DNA of 64,000 nt from Christiangramia gaetbulicola. GTDB lineage: Bacteria > Bacteroidota > Bacteroidia > Flavobacteriales > Flavobacteriaceae. Of this stretch, positions 7,568-16,024 are shown piece by piece. Both the position numbers and the translations under genes were made by a program. Every line of letters begins with the position of its first letter. Position 1 is the stretch's first letter. The stretch is from the NCBI RefSeq assembly GCF_003054225.1, contig NZ_QBKQ01000003.1:372001-436000 (forward strand), given 5' to 3'. The notes under the pieces are model-generated. The model was not told where the DNA came from. It was given only the letters and a program-made list of their open reading frames with translations, and did not search any database.

Positions 7568-8851
7568 GTGAGAGAGGATTTTTTATATCATGTCTGGAAG
7601 TTTCAGAAGTTTAATATCGAGGGTATTAAGACTGCTGAAAATGATGTTTTAGATATTATTCATCCCGGCTTTCAGAACGATCTTTCAGGACCCGATTTTT
7701 TCAATTCTAAAATTCAGATTGGCGATCAGCTATGGGCCGGAAATGTAGAAATGCATTTAAAATCTTCAGACTGGTATTTTCACAATCACGAAACAGATCC
7801 TAATTATGATAATGTCATTCTTCATGTAGTTTGGGATCATGATGCAGAGATTTACAGAAAGGACAATTCTGTAATTCCAACCCTGGTTTTAAAAGATAGA
7901 GTGGAAGCAGGTATTCTAGAGGCTTATGAAATACTGCTTGAGAAATCACATCTGGTTTTGAATTGTGAAAATGATTTCAAAGATTTTTCAGATTTCCAGG
8001 TTAATCATTGGCTTGAGCGTTTATACTTTGAGAGACTGGAGTCCAGATCTAAATTGATCATGGAACTACTGTCTAGCACCGGGAATAACTGGGAGGCAGT
8101 CCTTTTTATTTTGCTCTGCAGAAGCTTTGGCTCTAAAGTGAATGCCGATGCTTTCCAGAAACTAGCTGAGAGTTTTGATTTTAAGATCGTACAGAAATTT
8201 GGTGCAAACCAGTTTTCTCTGGAGGCACTATTGCTGGGGCAGGCCGGGTTGATCAGGGAAACAGATCAATACAGCCTGGACCTTAAAAAAGAATATGACT
8301 ACCTGAAACATAAATTTTCCCTCGAAAACGAATTTCTGGAAAGTCCGCAGTTCTTTAGATTGCGACCAGATAATTTCCCCACGATCAGGTTAGCGCAGTT
8401 GGCCGCTATTTATGCAAAACATAAAAGTTTATTTCAAAATATAATATTGGAGAAAAACCTGGCTGAATTTTATAAGCTCTTCGAGATTGAAGTTTCAGAA
8501 TATTGGAATAGGCATTATAACTTTGGAAAATCCCATTCAGTAAGGAAAAAGAAACTCACTTCAAATTTTATAGATCTGCTTTTGATCAATTGTGTGATCC
8601 CACTGAAACATTCTTATGCCAGTTATCTAGGGGAAGAAGATGAAGGAGTAATACAGGATCTTATTTCAGAAATTAAAGTTGAGAAGAATTCAGTAATCAG
8701 TATATTTAACCAGCTAAGGCCCGGAACAGCAAAAAATGCCATGGATTCCCAGGCTCTGTTGCAGCTAAAAACGGAATATTGTAATTTAAACAAATGCCTT
8801 CAATGTGAATTGGGGGCTTCTATATTGCGAAAGTCTGCCAAATACATCTAA
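7568..8851 (+). CDS. DUF2851 family protein
   Basis: A 427-residue protein matching the Bacteroidota DUF2851 family. The N-terminal EDFLYHVWKF, the HPGFQNDLSGPDFFNSKI and GNVEMHLKSSDWYFHNH blocks, and a C-terminal cysteine pair in CNLNKCLQCELG are the conserved landmarks. The GNVEMHL..DW region resembles a nuclease-like metal site, but that is inference and the family is uncharacterised. The start is GTG at 7568, supported by similarity of the first residues to family N-termini. It heads a likely operon with the PspC protein and the potassium channel. Confidence 0.82.
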   Translation: MREDFLYHVWKFQKFNIEGIKTAENDVLDIIHPGFQNDLSGPDFFNSKIQIGDQLWAGNVEMHLKSSDWYFHNHETDPNYDNVILHVVWDHDAEIYRKDNSVIPTLVLKDRVEAGILEAYEILLEKSHLVLNCENDFKDFSDFQVNHWLERLYFERLESRSKLIMELLSSTGNNWEAVLFILLCRSFGSKVNADAFQKLAESFDFKIVQKFGANQFSLEALLLGQAGLIRETDQYSLDLKKEYDYLKHKFSLENEFLESPQFFRLRPDNFPTIRLAQLAAIYAKHKSLFQNIILEKNLAEFYKLFEIEVSEYWNRHYNFGKSHSVRKKKLTSNFIDLLLINCVIPLKHSYASYLGEEDEGVIQDLISEIKVEKNSVISIFNQLRPGTAKNAMDSQALLQLKTEYCNLNKCLQCELGASILRKSAKYI

Positions 8852-8860
8852 ATTTGTGAC

Positions 8861-9091
8861 ATGACAACTTTTGTTTCTAACATAAGGCATTACCTGGAAA
8901 AGCACGGCTTTTATGTATCTACGCGTCTTGCCGATAAACTTGGGATGCGCGCCAAGAATGTGAGGCTATTCTTTATATACGCTTCTTTTTTTACCATGGG
9001 AGTTGGTTTTATCGTTTATCTTATCCTGGCTTTCTGGCTAAGGCTAAAAGACCTTATTTATACTAAAAGAACCTCTGTTTTCGATCTATGA
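8861..9091 (+). CDS. PspC domain protein
   Basis: A 76-residue membrane protein. A short cytosolic N-terminus (residues 1-35, with RLADKLGMRAKNVRLFFIY) precedes one strong hydrophobic segment (about 36-58). The family, named after phage shock protein C, is linked to envelope-stress sensing. It starts nine bases after the DUF2851 stop and overlaps the next gene by four bases (ATGA), so translational coupling with the channel is likely. Confidence 0.75.
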   Translation: MTTFVSNIRHYLEKHGFYVSTRLADKLGMRAKNVRLFFIYASFFTMGVGFIVYLILAFWLRLKDLIYTKRTSVFDL

Positions 9092-10098
9092 GAGAACTTT
9101 TAGATTCAAGAATTAGACTGGCTGTAGGTTTGATCATTCTGGTGTTTATTTCCGGGGTGGTTGGATTCCATTTTTTATACGATTATTCCTGGATAGACGC
9201 CCTGTATATGACCATTATTACCGTGAGTACGGTAGGTTATGGTGAGGTACAGCCTATGGGGCCCTATGGAAAAATTTTCACTTCAATATTTATTATTTCA
9301 GGTCTTTTTATCTTTGGTTTTGGCTTCTCAGTCATTACGGAATATATCCTGAACAAAAATAATATTGGTAATCTAAGACGAAATAAAATGAAAAAACGAA
9401 TTGATTCTTTTAATGATCATGTGATTGTTTGCGGTTATGGACAAAACGGAAAGGAGGCTGTTCAAAAGCTGATAGATTACCGTAAGGATTTTGTGATCAT
9501 AGACGAGAATGAGGAAGTTTTTCATGGTTTTGAAAATGATAACCTTAACTATATCGTAGGTAATGCGACCGAAGATGAGGTGCTAATGCTCGCTGGTATC
9601 GAAAGAGCTTCTACCCTTATTTGTGCCTTACCCAGGGATGCTGATAATCTATTCATCGTACTTTCTGCCAGGCAGCTGAAAAAGAGCTTAAAGATCATTA
9701 GCCGGGCGACCGAGGAGAACAGTTATAAAAAATTAAAGCTTGCCGGGGCAGATAATGTAATAATGCCAGATAGAATAGGAGGGAGTCATATGGCTTCCCT
9801 GGTGGTGGTTCCAGACCTTGTGGAATTCCTGGATAATCTATCTGTATCTGGAAGGCATGATAGTATTAATGTTGAACAGATACCTTTTTCTAAGGTATGT
9901 TCAGACGGCGTTGAGAAAACCATTGCAGAGACTGATATAAGAAAGAATACAGGTTGCTCCATCATTGGTTATAAGTCACCAACGGGTAATTACGTGGTGA
10001 ATCCTGAGCCATCTTTAAAGCTGGAGAAGGAGTCTAAATTAATCATGATAGGAAGGCCGGAACAGATCGATACTCTTAAAAAATATTATTCGGTTTAA
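9088..10098 (+). CDS. potassium channel with cytosolic RCK (TrkA-N) domain
   Basis: A 336-residue protein with two membrane helices (about 11-30 and 62-88) flanking a pore loop with the K+ selectivity filter TVGYGE (48-53). A cytosolic RCK domain follows, with the nucleotide-binding GYGQNG (116-121) and acidic FVIIDE at the end of beta-2, then a TrkA-C-like tail (about 245-336). It resembles MthK/Kch-type channels gated by ligands or nucleotides. The overlap with the pspC-like gene suggests stoichiometric coexpression, which may link envelope-stress sensing to potassium flux (inference). Confidence 0.9.
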   Translation: MRELLDSRIRLAVGLIILVFISGVVGFHFLYDYSWIDALYMTIITVSTVGYGEVQPMGPYGKIFTSIFIISGLFIFGFGFSVITEYILNKNNIGNLRRNKMKKRIDSFNDHVIVCGYGQNGKEAVQKLIDYRKDFVIIDENEEVFHGFENDNLNYIVGNATEDEVLMLAGIERASTLICALPRDADNLFIVLSARQLKKSLKIISRATEENSYKKLKLAGADNVIMPDRIGGSHMASLVVVPDLVEFLDNLSVSGRHDSINVEQIPFSKVCSDGVEKTIAETDIRKNTGCSIIGYKSPTGNYVVNPEPSLKLEKESKLIMIGRPEQIDTLKKYYSV

Positions 10099-10247
10099 TG
10101 CCGAAACTTAGGCTAGCAGCCGTTTGCAGAATGAACTTACATTTAACAGTTAATTCACATTTTAACTCCCAAAAGTTTGATTTAGCCTATTTTTTTAGCA
10201 TATTCACCGGCTGAAATTTTAACTTTATTTAATAAACGAAAATCTAT

Positions 10248-12332
10248 ATGAGAAAGTATTTGCTTTCAATGTTCTTTTTATTTTCAATTTTTGGATTGTC
10301 TGCACAAGAACTAGACGTAAAAGCCAAGGTTGGTAATCCTTCTAATGTTATTAATAATGGGTTTATCGAATTGGATGTGACTGGGGGAACTCCTCCTTAT
10401 CAGTACAAATGGTCTAATCAGGGAACAAGCCTGGAATCCAATAGAACTGAAGGACTAACTGAAGGTATTCCTTACAGTGTAGTAGTTTCTGATAGTGAGG
10501 GGAATTCGGTTGAAAAAACTTACACAGTAGATGCAGAAGCTATTACAGAGCATTTCAACGGGACATTTGCTCCTATTGTTGCCAGTATGGGAAGTGTACT
10601 TTTTTGGGATCCGTTTTCAGCAATTGGAGTTTACGACCCGATCGTATATGCCGATCTAAAAAGAGTTGAGGCTCCGGAATGGGATCCTCAGGAAACCTCT
10701 AAATTCGTTCTTAAGGAATGGAAAATAGCCGAGGGGGAGCATGTGAATGAAGGTGATCCAATCGCTACCGTTTCAAAAAACGGAGAGGATATCGTCGCTT
10801 ATGCTAATGCTAAAGGTACTTTAAAGCATTTCCTGGATGAAGGAGAGGTTATCTATAATTCAGAGAACAAAAAGGATGTTATCGAGCAAGGCGCTCAGTA
10901 CTTTGCAAGCATCACTTATGATGAACCTATTCCATTACTTCACCCTAACGGTGATCCACAGCAAAAGAATATTCCTTTTATCGTGGTATGGCTTGTATTC
11001 GGAGCACTTTTCTTTACGCTTCGTTTAGGTTTTATCAATATCAGAGGATTTAGACATTCATTACAACTTGCTAAAGGTAAGTTTGATGATCCAAACGCTC
11101 CGGGACAGGTTACTCACTTCCAGGCCCTGGCCACTGCGGTTTCAGGTACTGTAGGTTTAGGTAATATCGCTGGTGTTGCCGTGGCTGTATCCTTAGGAGG
11201 TGCAGGAGCAACTATGTGGATGATCCTTGCTGGTTTACTGGGGATGTCTTCAAAATTTGTGGAATGTACTCTGGGTGTAAAATATAGATTTATTAATTCT
11301 GAAGGACGTGTATTTGGTGGACCAATGAACTACCTTAGATACGGTCTTGAAAAAAGAAATAAAAGAGGTTTAGGTAAATTCCTTGCCGGCTTCTTTGCAA
11401 TTCTGGCTATTGGAGCTTCCTTTGGAGGAGGTAACATGTTCCAGGCTAACCAGTCGTTTTCTATACTTGCAGGAGAATTTCCTATGCTTGCCGGAAACGG
11501 ATTCTGGTTCGGAATTGTAGTGGCAATTCTTGTTGGAATTGTGATTATTGGAGGTATTAGCAGTATTGCTAAGGTTACTGGAAAGATCGTTCCTATCATG
11601 GCAGCGGTTTATGTGATTGGTGCTTTAGTGGTAATTGGAGTGAATTTTGGAAATATTGGTCCTGCTTTTAGCGCGATCTGGGATGGAGCATTCAGTCCTA
11701 GTGCCTTAAAAGGTGGAGTAATTGGAGTTCTTATCGTAGGTTTCCAGCGTGCCGCCTTCTCGAATGAGGCAGGTGTTGGATCTGCTGCGATCGCTCACTC
11801 TGCAGCGAAAACGAATCATCCGCCTTCTGAAGGTTTTGTTGCCCTATTGGAGCCATTTATCGATACGGTAGTAGTTTGTACACTTACAGCACTTGTATTG
11901 ATCTTTACCGGTATGCACGAAGTTGAAGGTGTTGGAGGAGTTGAATTAACATCAACCGCTTTTGGTAGTGTGATCTCCTGGTTCCCTTATGTACTTGCAA
12001 CCGCGGTATTCCTTTTCGCATTCTCTACGATGATCTCATGGTCATATTACGGAATGAGAGCCTGGACTTACCTTTTTGGAAAGAGCAAAAGAAATGAGAT
12101 CGCTTATAAGGTTCTTTTCCTTGTATTTGTTGTAATCGGTGCATCGGTTAGTTTAGGTGCGGTATTGGATTTCTCAGATATGATGATCCTGGCGATGTCT
12201 TTCCCTAATATTATAGGATTATACTTCATGATTGGTGAAGTAAGCACAGATCTAAAAGAATATACGCACAGGCTTAAGGCTGGTGAGTTATTCAAAAAAA
12301 CAGAACCTAAAAAGGCTGAAGCAGCCTCTTAG
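10248..12332 (+). CDS. alanine/sodium symporter (AGCS) with N-terminal SprB/PKD-like and lipoyl-like modules
   Basis: A 694-residue protein, about 240 residues longer than an ordinary AGCS carrier. Residues 1-20 are a signal peptide and 23-95 look like a SprB/PKD-type beta-sandwich ([14 protein letters not shown]). Residues 101-130 are hydrophobic. Residues 152-205 resemble a biotinyl/lipoyl barrel-sandwich hybrid ([33 protein letters not shown]) but lack the DKA lysine, so it is probably not lipoylated. The AGCS core starts near 243 ([31 protein letters not shown]). It imports alanine or glycine with Na+. The second AGCS gene at 31870-33240 lacks the extension. Confidence 0.85.
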   Translation: MRKYLLSMFFLFSIFGLSAQELDVKAKVGNPSNVINNGFIELDVTGGTPPYQYKWSNQGTSLESNRTEGLTEGIPYSVVVSDSEGNSVEKTYTVDAEAITEHFNGTFAPIVASMGSVLFWDPFSAIGVYDPIVYADLKRVEAPEWDPQETSKFVLKEWKIAEGEHVNEGDPIATVSKNGEDIVAYANAKGTLKHFLDEGEVIYNSENKKDVIEQGAQYFASITYDEPIPLLHPNGDPQQKNIPFIVVWLVFGALFFTLRLGFINIRGFRHSLQLAKGKFDDPNAPGQVTHFQALATAVSGTVGLGNIAGVAVAVSLGGAGATMWMILAGLLGMSSKFVECTLGVKYRFINSEGRVFGGPMNYLRYGLEKRNKRGLGKFLAGFFAILAIGASFGGGNMFQANQSFSILAGEFPMLAGNGFWFGIVVAILVGIVIIGGISSIAKVTGKIVPIMAAVYVIGALVVIGVNFGNIGPAFSAIWDGAFSPSALKGGVIGVLIVGFQRAAFSNEAGVGSAAIAHSAAKTNHPPSEGFVALLEPFIDTVVVCTLTALVLIFTGMHEVEGVGGVELTSTAFGSVISWFPYVLATAVFLFAFSTMISWSYYGMRAWTYLFGKSKRNEIAYKVLFLVFVVIGASVSLGAVLDFSDMMILAMSFPNIIGLYFMIGEVSTDLKEYTHRLKAGELFKKTEPKKAEAAS

Positions 12333-12343
12333 GTTTTTATAAA

Positions 12344-13219
12344 ATGAAATTTCTTAAATCCCATTTTGCACTTTCCAGAAGTCAGCAAAATGGGATTTTT
12401 GTTTTAGTACTATTAATTATAATTCTACAGGCTGTTCTGATTTTTGATCTCTTTATTTCTGACTCAGAATATGAGGTGCCAAAAGATCAGCAGGCACAAA
12501 TAGAGTCTTTTCAGAAGGAACTGGATTCTTTAAATCGTAGTTCCAAAAAATTGAAAAAGGACACGATATATCCTTTCAACCCAAATTTCCTCACAGATTT
12601 CAAAGGATATCAACTTGGATTGAATGTAGAGGAGATCGACAGGTTTCTTGAATATCGTTCCCAGGGTAAATGGGTTAATTCTGCCGAGAAGTTCCAGGAG
12701 GTGACCGGTGTTTCAGATATTCTACTGGCAAAGATATCTCCCTCGTTTAGATTTCCTGAATGGACCAAAAAGGAGACAACTGCTAGTCCAAACCAAAAAA
12801 TAGTTCCGGCTGAAGTTAAGATCACAGATCTTAATATTGCCTCTGCTGAGGATCTGAAAACTGTAAATGGAATCGGAGAAGTTTTATCTGAGAGGATCGT
12901 GAAGTATCGCACCTCTATTGGAGGTTTTGTAGATGTAGTTCAGCTGAAGGATATTTACGGACTTTCTCCAGAAGTCATAGAAAGAGTAGAGCAGAAGTTT
13001 CAAATACTTACCCGGCCTGATGTTACCATAAAGAATATCAATTCAATAAGCAGTTCAGAGCTTGCTGAAATTCCTTATTTTAACGCTGCTTTGGCTAAGG
13101 AAATTATTAGTTATCGTAATCTTCATGAAGGCATATCTTCTTTTGATGAATTAATAAAAATCAAGGGGTTTCCTTCAGATAAAATCGATAGAATTAAATT
13201 ATATTTGGCCATAGAGTAA
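12344..13219 (+). CDS. helix-hairpin-helix (ComEA-like) membrane-anchored protein
   Basis: A 291-residue protein with one membrane anchor (about residues 17-37) followed by three helix-hairpin-helix-type segments: an early one around GLNVEEIDRFLEYRSQGKWV, a clear ComEA-like pair (LNIASAEDLKTVNGIGEVLSERIVKYR, exceeding 20 residues across about 163-190), and a C-terminal one (FDELIKIKGFPSDKIDRI). HhH motifs bind DNA non-specifically. A role in DNA uptake or extracellular DNA binding is inferred from ComEA. It begins 11 bases after the symporter stop and is probably cotranscribed. Confidence 0.75.
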   Translation: MKFLKSHFALSRSQQNGIFVLVLLIIILQAVLIFDLFISDSEYEVPKDQQAQIESFQKELDSLNRSSKKLKKDTIYPFNPNFLTDFKGYQLGLNVEEIDRFLEYRSQGKWVNSAEKFQEVTGVSDILLAKISPSFRFPEWTKKETTASPNQKIVPAEVKITDLNIASAEDLKTVNGIGEVLSERIVKYRTSIGGFVDVVQLKDIYGLSPEVIERVEQKFQILTRPDVTIKNINSISSSELAEIPYFNAALAKEIISYRNLHEGISSFDELIKIKGFPSDKIDRIKLYLAIE

Positions 13220-13311
13220 AATTTGGGAAAAAATCTGTCCTAAATTCCTAATAATATAATTACAAAATCAGGTTCCAAATTCAGGAATCTTTTAAAATAT
13301 AAGAAATAATT

Positions 13312-14478
13312 ATGAGTAGATATTTTACCGAGGAGCATGACCTTTTCAGGAAAAGTTTTCAGGAATTTTTGCAAAAGGAAGTAGTGCCTCACGTTGATAA
13401 ATGGGAGGAAACCGGTACGATCGAAAGATTTATCTGGGAGAAGTTTGGTGAGATGGGATATTTCGGCTTAAACCAGCCTGAAGAATATGGTGGAATGGGG
13501 CTGGATCTTTTCTATACGGTGATTTTTCTGGAGGAACTTCAGAAGATCAACTCTGGAGGATTTGCAGCAGCAATGTGGGCGCATGCTTATTTAGCGATGA
13601 CCCATTTAAAGGTTGAAGCAAGTCACGAATTAAAAGAGAAATATCTTACGCCGGCAATTAATGGTGAAAAGATTGGATGTCTTTGTGTTTCTGAACCTTT
13701 TGGAGGTTCAGATGTGGCCGGGATGAAAACTACTGCCGTTAAAAAAGGTGATAAATATGTGATCAATGGTTCCAAGACCTTTATTACAAATGGAGTCTAT
13801 GCCGATTTTTATGTAGTAGCAGCGAAAACAGATCCTGATAAAGGGAATAAGGGAATGAGTATTTTTCTTTTAGATAAAGAGTTTAAAGGAATTTCGGCTA
13901 CAAAGCTTAATAAACTTGGGTGGAGAGCATCAGATACTGCAGAACTGGCTTTTGATAATGTGGAGGTGCCGGCAGATTATTTACTGGGAGAAGAAGGAAA
14001 AGGATTCAGTTATATCATGCAGCATTTCGCTATGGAGCGCCTTATTATGGGTATCAATGCGCATGCGAGATCTGAATTTGCCCTGGATTATGCGATGGGA
14101 TACATGAAGGAGAGAGAGGCCTTTGGTAAAACTCTGGATAAATTCCAGGCTTTGAGACATTCGGTTGCCGAAATGGTGAGTGAAGTAGAGGTGATCAAGG
14201 AATTTAACTATGCTACTACCCAAAGATTGAATGACGGTGAGTACGTGGTAAAAGAGGCGAGTATGTCTAAGCTTCTAGCTACTAAGATTGCAGATGAGGT
14301 GATGTATAAATGTCTGCAGTTGCTAGGCGGCTATGGTTATATGGAAGATTACCCAATGGCTCGTATGTTTAGAGATAGTAGGCTGGGACCTATTGGTGGT
14401 GGAACTTCTGAAATTTTGAAAGAAATTATCGCCAAAATGGTGATCGATCAAAAAGAATACAAGCCAGCTGCGAAGTAA
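13312..14478 (+). CDS. acyl-CoA dehydrogenase
   Basis: A 388-residue flavoenzyme with the usual three domains: N-terminal helices (1-120), a middle beta domain with CVSEPFGGSDVAGMKT and GSKTFITNG FAD/substrate segments, and a C-terminal helical domain (GKTLDKFQALRHSVAEM, GGYGYMEDYPMARMFRD). The position of the medium-chain catalytic Glu is Gly (PIGGGTSEI), while Glu242 in MQHFAMERL matches the alternative catalytic Glu of long-chain and isovaleryl enzymes. It oxidises an acyl-CoA to the enoyl-CoA; chain preference is unknown. Its last 15 codons are repeated twice more downstream. Confidence 0.9.
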   Translation: MSRYFTEEHDLFRKSFQEFLQKEVVPHVDKWEETGTIERFIWEKFGEMGYFGLNQPEEYGGMGLDLFYTVIFLEELQKINSGGFAAAMWAHAYLAMTHLKVEASHELKEKYLTPAINGEKIGCLCVSEPFGGSDVAGMKTTAVKKGDKYVINGSKTFITNGVYADFYVVAAKTDPDKGNKGMSIFLLDKEFKGISATKLNKLGWRASDTAELAFDNVEVPADYLLGEEGKGFSYIMQHFAMERLIMGINAHARSEFALDYAMGYMKEREAFGKTLDKFQALRHSVAEMVSEVEVIKEFNYATTQRLNDGEYVVKEASMSKLLATKIADEVMYKCLQLLGGYGYMEDYPMARMFRDSRLGPIGGGTSEILKEIIAKMVIDQKEYKPAAK

Positions 14479-14486
14479 GACAGAAA

Positions 14487-14532
14487 GATCACTTTGGCGA
14501 AAATGGTTTTCCCATTCGCCAAAATGGTGATC
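14487..14532. other. imperfect inverted repeat spanning spacer and repeat copy 2
   Basis: GATCAC-TTTGGCGAA-ATGG (from 14487) is complementary, with small bulges, to CCAT-TCGCCAAAATGGTGATC (to 14532) around a TTTTC loop. It forms a long hairpin directly after the dehydrogenase stop. An equivalent arrangement occurs at 14574-14619. It may act as a 3' mRNA-stabilising or weak terminating structure. Confidence 0.6.
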
Positions 14533-14573
14533 GATCAGAAAGAATACAAGCCAGCTGCGAAGTAAGACTGAAA

Positions 14574-14619
14574 GATCACTTTAGCGAAAATGGTTTTCCC
14601 ATTTGCCAAAATGGTGATC
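14574..14619. other. second copy of the imperfect inverted repeat
   Basis: Same architecture as 14487-14532, with substitutions (ACTTTAGCG, CATTTGCC) that weaken the stem. It sits between repeat copies 2 and 3. Confidence 0.55.
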
Positions 14620-14692
14620 GATCAGAAGGAATACAAGCCGGCAGCGAAATAGTTATTACGCAAAAGAATATAATTTTAAATAAACCATGGAG

Positions 14693-15583
14693 CTAATCCG
14701 GGGTTTGTTTTTTCAGGCTTTTATAGAAAGTTCCGCGTATTTTGGGTCCGTTGATAAAGAATTCAGAGGCTTCCTGGTCTGTAAAGAATTCAGAGGTAAG
14801 TTCTTCATTCTTAATGATCTCGTCTTCAGTCGCACCGTCTTCAATCGCTTTCTGTACATTCTCCCGGATAGTCTTCAGCATATTCAGGTAAGCTTTGTAA
14901 TCAGATCTTTTAGCGATCGCCCCATGACCGGGAATGATTTTCGTGTTATCATTGATCAGGGAAATTCCTGTTTCAGCTGCTTTGATATCCCCATCTACAC
15001 TTCCGCCGCTTTCCAGGTCGATATATGGAAACATACCATTAAAAAAGGTGTCTCCTGTATGTAAAACGTTGCTCTGCGGAAAATAGATCAATGCATCACC
15101 ATCGGTATGCGCATTATGAACATGGGCAATTACGATATCATTGTTATTTATATGCAGGTTCATCATGTCATTAAAGGTTAGGATGGGCAGGCCGTTGTTT
15201 TCCGGGTCTGTACCTTCTTTGTTCAATCTTTTTCTAACGTTCTCGTGAGCCATAACCAGGGCGCCATCATTTTTGAAATTGGTATTTCCGCCGGTGTGAT
15301 CGCCATGGTGATGCGTATTTACCAAAAAGCGGATAGGTTCATTGCTAATGGTTCCTATCGCATTTTTAATTTTTTCGGTAAGCAGCGCAAACTGGTCGTC
15401 TATCATGAATACTCCGTCGTTACCTGTAAGTACTCCAATATTTCCTCCGGCACCCTTTAGCATATATACATTATCATTTACCGGGATAACCTCGATCGTC
15501 ACATCCTGCATGTCCTGAAAGGCAAATAGGGAAGAGGTGGACAGGATTAAAAAGGAGAAAAGGGCTTTTATAGTAGTTTTCAT
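14693..15583 (-). CDS. secreted MBL-fold metallo-hydrolase
   Basis: A 296-residue protein with a signal peptide (1-21, ending SSLFAFQ) and a metallo-beta-lactamase fold. The zinc motif HxHxDH is His91, His93, Asp95 and His96 in NTHHHGDHTGGN; later ligands are in LHTGDTF and IIPGHG. It is of the subclass-B/quinoprotein-relay-like secreted type common in Bacteroidota. The substrate is unknown and the sequence does not establish beta-lactamase activity. It is convergent with the acyl-CoA dehydrogenase repeat region and stands alone. Confidence 0.83.
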   Translation of the reverse strand: MKTTIKALFSFLILSTSSLFAFQDMQDVTIEVIPVNDNVYMLKGAGGNIGVLTGNDGVFMIDDQFALLTEKIKNAIGTISNEPIRFLVNTHHHGDHTGGNTNFKNDGALVMAHENVRKRLNKEGTDPENNGLPILTFNDMMNLHINNNDIVIAHVHNAHTDGDALIYFPQSNVLHTGDTFFNGMFPYIDLESGGSVDGDIKAAETGISLINDNTKIIPGHGAIAKRSDYKAYLNMLKTIRENVQKAIEDGATEDEIIKNEELTSEFFTDQEASEFFINGPKIRGTFYKSLKKQTPD

Positions 15584-15668
15584 GCGCTTTAATTTTTAGA
15601 CCCTAATTTACAGAATTGATTCTTTACTTGCCTGAAAAATACTTTAGTAGAAATAAATAGTAAAAGTA

Positions 15669-15698
15669 TTGGGGTTTTACAGAAATCATTTATCTTTG
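15669..15698 (+). promoter_or_regulatory. rpsU promoter
   Basis: TTG at 15669-15671 and TATCTTTG at 15691-15698 are spaced by 19 bases, an ideal Bacteroidota sigma-A promoter. It is followed by CAGCCG, a start-site context also seen in weaker form upstream of the tRNA operon and the gene at 38344. Confidence 0.8.
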
Positions 15699-15732
15699 CA
15701 GCCGATTCCAAAAGAGAGGAGGTTATGACACT

Positions 15733-15927
15733 ATGTTAATTATACCAGTTAAAGACGGAGAAAATATAGATAGAGCTCTTAAGCGTTTCAAGCGAAAGTT
15801 CGACAAGACAGGAACTATGCGTCAGCTAAGAGATCGTCAGCATTTTACTAAGCCATCTGTGGAGCGTAGAGCTCAGATTCAGAAAGCTGAATATATCCAG
15901 CACCTTAGAGACGCAGAGGATATCTAG
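15733..15927 (+). CDS. rpsU: 30S ribosomal protein S21
   Basis: A 64-residue basic protein with the S21 pattern: MLIIPVKDGENIDRALKRFK, then a Lys/Arg-rich middle and PSVERRAQIQKAEYI tail. It belongs to the small ribosomal subunit near the mRNA 3' anti-SD region. The sequence GAGAGGAGG 8-16 bases before the start is an unusually good Shine-Dalgarno-like stretch for this organism. Confidence 0.95.
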   Translation: MLIIPVKDGENIDRALKRFKRKFDKTGTMRQLRDRQHFTKPSVERRAQIQKAEYIQHLRDAEDI

Positions 15928-15973
15928 TATTTAAACTAGATGGGCGATTGTAAAATAGCTCAATAATTTTAAG

Positions 15974-16024
15974 AACTGTTGGTAGTCTAAAGTTTAGTAA
16001 CTTTGTCTATCAACAGTTTTTTTT
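15974..16024 (+). terminator. rpsU terminator overlapping the xerC promoter
   Basis: AACTGTTGGTAG (15974-15985) pairs with CTATCAACAGTT (16007-16018), an inner AAAGT/ACTTT stem continues the hairpin, and a T-run ends at 16024, one base before the xerC ATG. Confidence 0.8.
15979..16005 (+). promoter_or_regulatory. putative xerC promoter inside the terminator hairpin
   Basis: TAACTTTG at 15998-16005 matches the -7 consensus and TTG lies at 15979-15981 (16-base spacing, slightly short). Both elements lie within the hairpin of the rpsU terminator, giving a predicted leader of about 13 bases. Confidence 0.55.

Larger units (their letters stand above)
14431..14652 (+). repeat. tandem 87-base repeat: acyl-CoA dehydrogenase 3' end present three times
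   Basis: Copies begin at 14431, 14518 and 14605. Each carries the last 15 codons plus stop of the dehydrogenase gene (AKMVIDQKEYKPAAK and stop), separated by 39-base spacers. Copies 1 and 2 end in TAA at 14476 and 14563, copy 3 in TAG at 14650. Among the copies every coding difference is at a third codon position and is synonymous. Only copy 1 is part of the translated gene. Confidence 0.92.

Noticed and set aside
14479-14652. Extra reading frames or a stop-codon-read-through extension of the acyl-CoA dehydrogenase
   Set aside because: Each copy ends in a stop and the second spacer has a further in-frame TGA, so read-through would need at least three suppression events.
14693-15583. A beta-lactamase resistance gene
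   Set aside because: The MBL motif alone does not show beta-lactamase activity; the protein resembles general secreted MBL hydrolases.
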